Shown: positions 1 to 5,657 of the stretch, one piece after another
How the letters are laid out: each line of letters begins with the position of its first letter
Position numbering within the stretch: the first letter of the stretch is position 1
NCBI GenBank assembly: GCA_023265235.1
Contig: JAHFUF010000112.1
Span: forward strand, 1 to 10,379
Reading direction: 5' to 3'
Length of the DNA: 10,379 bases
DNA from: Blastocatellia bacterium
GTDB taxonomy: Bacteria; Acidobacteriota; Blastocatellia; Chloracidobacteriales; JADJPF01
Notes under the pieces: generated by a model
Database searches by the model: none
Told to the model about the DNA's origin: nothing
Seen by the model: only the letters and a program-made list of their open reading frames with translations
Made by a program: the position numbers and the translations under genes

Positions 1-1
1 G

Positions 2-559
2 CCACCACAATTAGACGCATTTACCTCTCAAGCCAGAGCTTTAATGGAAGCTAAGCATTTTGTCAAAGAATATCCTAGTGTAGAATTTGGTCTGCTCTTT
101 GTAGGTGAATGTGGCCTAGGAAAAACTCACCTAGCAGTAGCAACATTAAAAGAAGTAATTAGTAAAGCCCGTCTTTTGTGTCTATTCTATGATTTTCGTG
201 ACTTACTAAAAGAGATTCAAGAAAGTTACAACCCTACTACCGCAACTAGTGAGTTACAAGTTCTAGCACCAATTTATGAAGCAGATGTTTTAGTATTAGA
301 CGAACTTGGCGCGACTAAACCGACTCCTTGGGTACAAGACACTATGACCCAAATCATTAACCGTCGTTATAACAACAAAAAACTTACTATCTTTACTTCC
401 AATTTCTTAGACACTCCTTCTGCTAATTCTAACTACGGTGAAACCCTATCCGATCGCTTAGGCGTAAGACTACGCTCTCGTTTATATGAAATGTGTAAAA
501 TAGTTCACATCGTAGGGGATGACTATAGGCGTGACAAGTTAAAAAACACCCGCTTTTAA
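2..559 (+). CDS. DnaC/IstB-like AAA+ ATPase, probable replicative helicase loader (5' truncated)
   Basis: The reading frame is open to the left edge of the window, so the gene starts upstream; the Met at 44 is internal or at best an alternative start. Counting from that Met, a Walker A motif GECGLGKT lies at residues 21-28, Walker B DVLVLDE at 81-87, and a sensor-1-like TSN at 118-120. An Arg-rich segment with LRSRLYEM follows at 143-150, then a GDDYRR tail typical of the family. This set fits DnaC/DnaI/IstB-type ATPases, which load the replicative helicase or, as IstB, assist transposition. No transposase is visible nearby, so a helicase-loader role is more likely, but the missing N-terminus, where partner binding would lie, prevents a firm choice. 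The protein is soluble. The gene converges on the methyltransferase with a hairpin between them. Confidence 0.85.
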   Translation, partial: PPQLDAFTSQARALMEAKHFVKEYPSVEFGLLFVGECGLGKTHLAVATLKEVISKARLLCLFYDFRDLLKEIQESYNPTTATSELQVLAPIYEADVLVLDELGATKPTPWVQDTMTQIINRRYNNKKLTIFTSNFLDTPSANSNYGETLSDRLGVRLRSRLYEMCKIVHIVGDDYRRDKLKNTRF

Positions 560-574
560 TCTATATCTAAACAG

Positions 575-599
575 GTTGCTATAAAAGGGTTTAAGCAAT
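575..599. terminator. Hairpin between convergent genes, possible bidirectional terminator
   Basis: TTGCT (576-580) pairs with AGCAA (594-598), and TAAA (582-585) pairs with TTTA (590-593), around an AGGG loop. This gives nine base pairs with one bulged A at 581 and a possible G-T pair outside. It begins 16 bp after the stop of the ATPase and lies 33 bp beyond the stop of the opposing methyltransferase. There is no clean T-run on either side, so it is not a textbook intrinsic terminator; the placement between convergent genes is the main argument. Confidence 0.35.
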
Positions 600-632
600 A
601 GAGGATCTAGGGTATATGGTAGTACTTTTCGA

Positions 633-1250
633 TTACTTTCTTGCTGTAGTCCAAATATTCATAAATAATTCAAAATATCCAAACTGCATTTTGTGTTCTA
701 AAAAACCTGCTTGAGTTAAAAACATAGCGATTTTCTTAAAATTATAAGCGTCTTTATGTTCTTCTATTTCTGCTGAGCTTACTAAGTGCAGTTTAGCCAG
801 AAAACGCAATAATCCATCTGTCCAAACGGCTGGAGTAGTCATAACATAAACCCCGCCAGGTTTTAGTATTCGTTTGATCTCGCTTAATAAGTCAGTTAAT
901 TTTGTTGGCTCAATATGTTCAAAGACTGCTAGCATGGTTACAACATCAAAAAAGTCATTTTCAAAAGGTAATTTATCATCCAATTCATTATCATGATTAA
1001 TTAAGTTTATTTGTTTCTCAGTAAATGATTTAATAGCATCAGACCTTACAACTTTATCTAAGCCATATTTATTAGCAAATTCGGTTGAAGTTAAAAACAG
1101 TGGGTATGAACCACAGCCAATATCTAAAATATTGCCTTTTCTATGCTCTGAAGGGATTAAACTATCAGCAATTTTCACTCTCTGATTGGCTAAAAACCCT
1201 TCTAATAAACCATAGCCTCTAGTTACATTATTATCTATACTCACTTGCAT
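633..1250 (-). CDS. Class I SAM-dependent methyltransferase (Methyltransf_11 type)
   Basis: This is a 205-residue soluble protein with a Rossmann-type methyltransferase core. Motif I, ILDIGCGSYP, at residues 41-50 is the glycine-rich SAM-binding loop. FDVVTMLAVFEH at 101-112 is the usual strand-4 region, and RILKPGGVYVMTTP at 127-140 is the conserved post-motif strand. These show transfer of a methyl group from SAM, but the acceptor cannot be read from the sequence. The start at 1250 is supported by a GAGGA ribosome site (complement of 1255-1259), four bases from the ATG. The gene is divergent from a family 2 glycosyltransferase. Such pairs are common in glycan or lipid-sugar clusters, so a small sugar or lipid acceptor is possible, but this is inference. 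Confidence 0.85.
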   Translation of the reverse strand: MQVSIDNNVTRGYGLLEGFLANQRVKIADSLIPSEHRKGNILDIGCGSYPLFLTSTEFANKYGLDKVVRSDAIKSFTEKQINLINHDNELDDKLPFENDFFDVVTMLAVFEHIEPTKLTDLLSEIKRILKPGGVYVMTTPAVWTDGLLRFLAKLHLVSSAEIEEHKDAYNFKKIAMFLTQAGFLEHKMQFGYFELFMNIWTTARK

Positions 1251-1260
1251 GGTTTCCTCG

Positions 1261-1380
1261 AAAACTATTATTTTGGTTGTTTCAGCACAAAACTATTACT
1301 TTTTCTTTATTAATCAATGTTATAATCCTGGCTTTATTTGTTACCTCTAAGCTTAAAACCCTGTTGGTTTTATACTATTA
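1261..1380. repeat. Three direct copies of ACTATTA in a divergent promoter region
   Basis: The 10-mer AAAACTATTA occurs at 1261-1270 and again exactly at 1289-1298, 28 bp apart. The core ACTATTA recurs in the same orientation at 1374-1380. All three lie in the 164 bp between the divergent methyltransferase and glycosyltransferase genes. The second copy overlaps the -35 candidate of the forward promoter. They may be operator half-sites, although AT-rich intergenic DNA produces such repeats by chance more easily than GC-rich DNA. Confidence 0.35.
1296..1326 (+). promoter_or_regulatory. Candidate sigma70-like promoter for the glycosyltransferase
   Basis: A perfect TATAAT lies at 1321-1326. The best -35 candidate upstream is TTACTT at 1296-1301, with a 19-bp spacer, which is long, and a weak match. 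The -10 ends 88 bp before the glycosyltransferase start. A second -10-like TATACT at 1371-1376 lies closer to the gene but has no good -35 element. Confidence 0.3.
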
Positions 1381-1414
1381 ACCTAAAAATAAAATAATAT
1401 TTGGAACAAAAAAT

Positions 1415-2179
1415 ATGTCTTTAAACAAAACTCATCAACAAACAGTAGAGGTTCAAGCCTCAAATAGTCTATTTCAAAAACCTTTTACCCTATCTGTAGT
1501 AATGCCTGTTTATAATGAAATTCGCACCATTGAAGAGATAATTCAACGTGTACGAAGTGTCAATATTAATAAAGAAATAGTTCTTGTTGATGATGCCTCC
1601 AAAGATGGCACAATAAACTATTTACGTGAACATGTGGAAGGCAAATATCCAGATGTTAAGGTTTTTTATCATGAAAAAAATTGTGGTAAAGGTGCTGCTG
1701 TACGTACTGCTATTAGCAAGTGTACAGGCGACTATATAATCATTCAAGACGCAGATTTAGAATATGATCCCAAAGAATATTTCTCTTTACTAGAACCTTT
1801 ACTAGATGGTCGTGCTGATGTTGTTTTTGGATCACGGTTTTTAGGTGGTGGTGGCCCACGTCGAGTACATCTTTTTTGGCATATGATTGCTAATACAATA
1901 CTTACAACCCTTTCCAATATGATGACTAATCTTAACCTCACTGATATGGAAGTCTGTTATAAAGTGTTTAAGACAGAAGTAATTAAAAGTATTAACCTGA
2001 AATCAGATCGTTTTGAATTTGAACCTGAAATCACTGCAAAAGTAGCCAAAAAACACTGTAGAATTTATGAAGTGCCTATTTCCTATAGTGGCCGTGACTA
2101 CTCTGAAGGCAAAAAAATAGGCTGGAAAGATGGTGTCACTGCTCTTTGGTCTATTTTTAAGTATCGTTTTATCGATTAA
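1415..2179 (+). CDS. Glycosyltransferase family 2, polyprenyl-phosphate sugar transferase type (DPM1-like)
   Basis: This 254-residue protein has the GT-A fold of GT2 enzymes. LSVVMPVYNE at 26-35 begins the nucleotide-binding strand, VLVDDASKDGT at 56-66 binds the nucleotide-sugar, GKGAAVRTAI at 91-100 is the typical helix, and DADLEYDP at 112-119 carries the DxD metal-binding motif. GSRF at 139-142 and the later DMEVCYKVFK at 177-186 match the subgroup that moves a sugar from a nucleotide donor to a polyprenyl or dolichyl phosphate, as in dolichol-phosphate mannose synthase. There is no membrane helix, so it would act at the cytoplasmic face. The donor cannot be predicted reliably. The ATG is preceded by a weak GGA site (1403-1405). 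The first 25 residues precede the catalytic domain and look unstructured. The gene converges on the GH57 gene and is divergent from a methyltransferase. Confidence 0.88.
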   Translation: MSLNKTHQQTVEVQASNSLFQKPFTLSVVMPVYNEIRTIEEIIQRVRSVNINKEIVLVDDASKDGTINYLREHVEGKYPDVKVFYHEKNCGKGAAVRTAISKCTGDYIIIQDADLEYDPKEYFSLLEPLLDGRADVVFGSRFLGGGGPRRVHLFWHMIANTILTTLSNMMTNLNLTDMEVCYKVFKTEVIKSINLKSDRFEFEPEITAKVAKKHCRIYEVPISYSGRDYSEGKKIGWKDGVTALWSIFKYRFID

Positions 2180-2211
2180 TTAAGTTATAAAAATTTCCTT
2201 AAAGAACTTAA
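2180..2211. terminator. Inverted repeat across a 28-bp convergent junction
   Basis: TTAAGTT (2180-2186) and AACTTAA (2205-2211) are perfect 7-bp inverted arms around an 18-base loop. The left arm starts directly after the glycosyltransferase stop codon and the right arm covers the stop codon of the opposing GH57 gene. The stem has only one G-C pair and a large loop, so it is weak. It could serve as a shared transcription end, but this is uncertain. Confidence 0.25.
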
Positions 2212-4481
2212 AGAGCTATTGCAGTAAGGTTTACTTCTAAAGTTTTTAGCATTAGCTCTTTAACTGGTAAAATTGCTAGTATTGATGAGCCTTGATAGAC
2301 TCGCTCAAAACCTTCTTCAGATTGTGATACAGAAAAAACTGGATAAACCCACCAATCAATAGCTTGATTACAACTGAGTTTAACACTAACTCTAAAATAT
2401 TGGTCTACTAGGGTTATTTCTTTTTGCTCTACGGCAATACCTTGCCAATTAAGCCTATGTTGCTCATCACCAAAACGAAAATAGCGGTCGTGTGCGTCTC
2501 CTGCTAGTAGGTTAATATTTAGCTCTATTGCTAAACGTCCATCAAACCCAGTATTTTTAGTTAATAATACAGGACATTTTATTGTTAAGTCATTGGCAAC
2601 AAAAACAAGTCTTTGCAGTAGTTCTATTGTTTCATTGAACCCAATAGCAGTTAGGTTTAATTGATGGTTAACACTAATTTCTGTTGCTCTTAGTTGAGTA
2701 GAAGAATTAATTTTTGTGTTGCCTCTTTGGGCAATCAAAGAATTACCCTTTAACTCTTGTTTAGCAAAACCATCTAAGCTCGCATTACTGGCTAGAGCAT
2801 AAACTGTAAAACAATTACGAGGATAAAAATCATATACTAAAAAACGATCTAGCCCTTTTTCCTTAACCTTAGCAATTTCATGAATTGTTTCTACACCATC
2901 TTTTCCTAAGTCTATAACAGTACCTTCACTTACGTGTCTAATATGTTCTTCTGCTAAAGTAGAATAGGTAGTAGCATTTTCCTGAGCTAATTCAGACAGT
3001 TTTTCTTGCTCAGATATTTCTCTGACACGTTTATGATAGGCTTCTAGTTTTCTTTGTAATGAATTAATTAAGCTAAAACTCCTTTGCTTAAAGTCTAAAA
3101 TGCTAAGCCCGCCTTCTTGAATATCATAAACAGCAGCAAAATTATTAGTCTGGATTTCTATCTCATTTACCCCATCACCATCAAAATCAAACTCCTTTGC
3201 TTGAATCCAATCAACTTGATCTCCAAACTCTACTTTGTCTAATAGATATTCTGCTTTAATCAAACTCATTAAAGAAGCGCTACGTAGGTTAGGAGCATAA
3301 AGCCCCCCAAATACGCCATGCCAAAAAGCATCATTACACTCACCTTGCAAGACATAATCATAGGCTTCTTTAAGTTGCATAACATTTTGGTTATCAGACG
3401 TGGTTAAACAAATTGATTCTGACTCTTTTTGATATTTCTGATAAAGCTTATGTGTTCGTTCGCTAACTTGGAGCATTTTTTTATGGATTAAGTTACTTTC
3501 TCTATAGCGTACTAGAAAATTACGCCAATAGCCTCCTTGTAGATATTCACCTAGTTTCTCACTTTCTGCGAGTCCTGCAAGTTTGTGTAATTGATGTTTT
3601 AGCTCTACAAATTCTTGAGAAACATTTGCAGGTAAAGCCCATTCCATCATTTCAGAATAGCTAGCAGTAGGTAGATAAATTCTTCCTGAAGGTTGGCTAT
3701 TTTCTAAATAATCTCCTAATTTAACTGTTTCTAACCAATCACTTTCATTAGCTAAAGCCTGATAGAAGCGATCTAGCCAATGTTTTTGGTAACAAAGTTG
3801 ATAGGTTTTTGGCCAAACCCCAAATTTTTCTGTATCATCACCCATTGCTACTAGGAGATCTTGATCAGAGTTTTCCCATAAATCATGCAAATAAGCTACT
3901 GTTTCTTTTGGTTCAGCAAATGGTACTAAGTAACGAACTTTCATACTTGAAGGAACAAGCTTAAGGGTTTGCCCTTGATCTTCAGTAACATAGTAGCCAA
4001 AAAGCTCCTGATCTCTTAGCCCTGCCATTCTAAAATGAGTATCATCTAGTATAGTATACTTAATCCCAGATTCAGCAATTGCTGTAACTAAATTACTTTC
4101 CCAAACTCTTTCTGCTGTCCACATTCCTTTAGCTTGATAGCCTAACTCTTTTAATAAAAACTCATTAAGTTTAACTATCTGTTCACAACGATCCTTAAAA
4201 GGCAAAATAGCTAAAATTGGTTCATAAAACCCGCCAGAAATAAGTTCTATTTGTTGGTTTGCTACCAAATCGCCTAATAAAGTCAAGTAATCAGGGTGAT
4301 TAGCCTTAAACCAATTAAGTAAAGATCCTGTAAAATGCAGTGCCATTTTGATTTCAGGGTGTTTGGCCAGAGTTTTTACAAAGGGTAAATAAGATTTTTG
4401 ATAAGCATCTTCAACCACATGATCAAAATTTCCTACAGGTTGGTGAGCATGTATTACTAGTGCAAGATAAACTTTTGGCAT
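2208..4481 (-). CDS. GH57 4-alpha-glucanotransferase / alpha-amylase-like enzyme
   Basis: This 757-residue cytoplasmic enzyme shows all expected GH57 regions: HAHQPVGNF (11-19), SGGFYEPIL (82-90), WTAERVWES (121-129), GDDTEKFG (214-221) and LPTASYSEMMEWALP (270-284). By alignment to the Thermococcus litoralis 4-alpha-glucanotransferase, Glu124 is the nucleophile and Asp215 the acid/base, and both are present. The middle segment with FWHGVFGGLYAPNLR (386-400) fits DUF1925, and the rest fits the DUF1926 C-terminal beta-sandwich. DFDGDG at 432-437 precedes that domain and resembles a calcium-type loop. The enzyme should move or cut alpha-1,4-glucan chains in glycogen or maltodextrin metabolism; transferase against hydrolase activity cannot be decided from sequence. 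It has no signal peptide. The start at 4481 has an AAAGG site eight bases upstream. It is about 100 residues longer than the Thermococcus enzyme. No other glycogen gene is in view. Confidence 0.9.
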   Translation of the reverse strand: MPKVYLALVIHAHQPVGNFDHVVEDAYQKSYLPFVKTLAKHPEIKMALHFTGSLLNWFKANHPDYLTLLGDLVANQQIELISGGFYEPILAILPFKDRCEQIVKLNEFLLKELGYQAKGMWTAERVWESNLVTAIAESGIKYTILDDTHFRMAGLRDQELFGYYVTEDQGQTLKLVPSSMKVRYLVPFAEPKETVAYLHDLWENSDQDLLVAMGDDTEKFGVWPKTYQLCYQKHWLDRFYQALANESDWLETVKLGDYLENSQPSGRIYLPTASYSEMMEWALPANVSQEFVELKHQLHKLAGLAESEKLGEYLQGGYWRNFLVRYRESNLIHKKMLQVSERTHKLYQKYQKESESICLTTSDNQNVMQLKEAYDYVLQGECNDAFWHGVFGGLYAPNLRSASLMSLIKAEYLLDKVEFGDQVDWIQAKEFDFDGDGVNEIEIQTNNFAAVYDIQEGGLSILDFKQRSFSLINSLQRKLEAYHKRVREISEQEKLSELAQENATTYSTLAEEHIRHVSEGTVIDLGKDGVETIHEIAKVKEKGLDRFLVYDFYPRNCFTVYALASNASLDGFAKQELKGNSLIAQRGNTKINSSTQLRATEISVNHQLNLTAIGFNETIELLQRLVFVANDLTIKCPVLLTKNTGFDGRLAIELNINLLAGDAHDRYFRFGDEQHRLNWQGIAVEQKEITLVDQYFRVSVKLSCNQAIDWWVYPVFSVSQSEEGFERVYQGSSILAILPVKELMLKTLEVNLTAIAL

Positions 4482-4558
4482 AAAAGTGACCTTTCTGATT
4501 TGATTTATTTTTCCATTCTAAAGCATTAGGCTATTTCTAATTACGAACTGCTATCGGG

Positions 4559-4573
4559 ACTTAAATTTTAAGT
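4559..4573. promoter_or_regulatory. 15-bp palindrome, candidate operator between GH57 and stress-protein genes
   Basis: ACTTAAATTTTAAGT has perfect 7-bp arms around one central T. It lies 23 bp upstream of the -35 element of the forward promoter, within the 207-bp divergent region, so it could influence either gene. A looser relative, CTTAACTTTAAG at 5599-5610, lies at the end of the stress-protein gene. No known regulator is recognised. Confidence 0.35.
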
Positions 4574-4596
4574 GTCCTATACTTCCATGCGGTGAG

Positions 4597-4626
4597 TAGA
4601 CATAGATAAGATAGTTAGGCTACAAT
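4597..4626 (+). promoter_or_regulatory. Candidate sigma70-like promoter of the stress-protein gene run
   Basis: TAGACA (4597-4602) and TACAAT (4621-4626) each match the consensus at five of six positions and are separated by 18 bp. The -10 ends 62 bp before the universal stress protein start, giving a leader of about 55 bases. This is the best promoter match I found by eye and is the likely start of transcription for the four-gene run. Promoter preferences of this lineage are not known to me. Confidence 0.5.
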
Positions 4627-4688
4627 AATTTGGCAAGTCTATTACCGCTAAAAACGGTTTTCTAAACATTTTTAATCGAGGCATAATT

Positions 4689-5603
4689 ATGTACCCGTTC
4701 CAGAACGTTCTGTTCACGACTGATTTTTCTACTAGTTCCAAAAGCGCACTTAAATACGCGGCGGCTTTTGCTCGCGAGCACAACGCAACACTCTACATTC
4801 ATAATTCCCAAGAAGCTAGCCTCCCTCCCAATGCTATTAAGCTTTCTGAGCGAGCACTAGCAGACAACAATTATGAATGGTTGGTAACTATTAAGCGAGA
4901 AATGGAAGCTCTTGCTCATTCGCCGCTTGTAACAGGATTAAAAGTAGAATTATTGTTAACAGAAGGAAGCCCTAAAGATGAAATCCCCCGTGTTATTCGT
5001 GACCATGGGATTGATTTTGCTACTATTGGCACAACTGCTCGACCAGGATTAGGTGGAGCACTTGGCTCAACTGCACTAAGTATAATGGCACATGCTAGCT
5101 GCCCTATGTTATTTACTCGTCACCCAATGCATAACTTTGTTTATTACAAAGGAACGCAAACCAATATTGCACTTAATCGGCTCTTGTTTGCCACAAGTCT
5201 TTCAGAAAGTGACAATACAGCTAAACGTTTAGCTTTTGAATTAGCTCGCGCCCATCAATCAGAGTTAACAATTATTCATTCAATTGGCTCATTTCTTGGC
5301 TATATTCAAGCAGTATCATTAAGTAAAATTATAGATGTAGAAGATCGTGTACGCTCAGATGCTAATGAACGCCTTTCCCAACTTGCTAAGGAAGCTAGTG
5401 ATATTACGACTGAAACTTTGTTAACCGAAGGAAGTCCTTCTGAAGAAGTACTAAGAATAGCTTCAGAAAAAGATATTGACTTAATTATTCTTGGCACTGC
5501 TAAAGCTACTTCTAGCACGTCCTTACCAGGACGAGATGCTGAACGTATTGTTAGAGGTGCTTTTTGTCCTGTTTTAACTATCCCTCAAGGCACATTATCT
5601 TAA
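4689..5603 (+). CDS. Universal stress protein with two tandem UspA domains
   Basis: This 304-residue soluble protein is two UspA folds in tandem, about 1-146 and 162-299. Each half opens with the typical strand (NVLFTTDFS at 6-14; RLLFATSLS at 164-172) and later has the same LLTEGSP stretch (89-95 and 244-250), which shows an old internal duplication. The family ATP motif is G-2x-G-9x-G-S/T. The first half has GTTA then GS (114-127), so the second Gly is lost and the spacing is one short. The second half has GTAK then GR (269-282) and lacks the final Ser/Thr. Nucleotide binding is therefore doubtful, at least in the second half. The ATG has a GAGG site at 4678-4681, seven bases upstream. It is the first gene of a co-directional run with a secreted VWA protein and a two-component system, consistent with a stress role. 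Its partner is unknown. Confidence 0.88.
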   Translation: MYPFQNVLFTTDFSTSSKSALKYAAAFAREHNATLYIHNSQEASLPPNAIKLSERALADNNYEWLVTIKREMEALAHSPLVTGLKVELLLTEGSPKDEIPRVIRDHGIDFATIGTTARPGLGGALGSTALSIMAHASCPMLFTRHPMHNFVYYKGTQTNIALNRLLFATSLSESDNTAKRLAFELARAHQSELTIIHSIGSFLGYIQAVSLSKIIDVEDRVRSDANERLSQLAKEASDITTETLLTEGSPSEEVLRIASEKDIDLIILGTAKATSSTSLPGRDAERIVRGAFCPVLTIPQGTLS

Positions 5604-5657
5604 CTTTAAGGAATTGCTTTGTATCCTAATTAAGTATTAATAGCTGGAGTTTGCGTT

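Noticed and set aside
2..559. IstB helper ATPase of an insertion sequence
   Set aside because: Walker motifs alone do not separate IstB from DnaC-like loaders. There are no terminal inverted repeats or transposase in view, so I did not call a mobile element.
1744..1941. Open frame of 65 codons on the minus strand
   Set aside because: It is antisense to the DxD region of the glycosyltransferase and has no features of its own.
4701..4712. 12-bp palindrome CAGAACGTTCTG with nearby GTTC copies, considered as an SOS-type site
   Set aside because: It lies in codons 5-8 of the stress protein, two or so such palindromes are expected by chance in 10 kb, and the GTTC spacing does not match a known LexA box.
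4577..4783. Small minus-strand open frame overlapping the stress-protein start
   Set aside because: It overlaps the promoter candidate, ribosome site and first codons of the stress protein, and its translation resembles no known protein.
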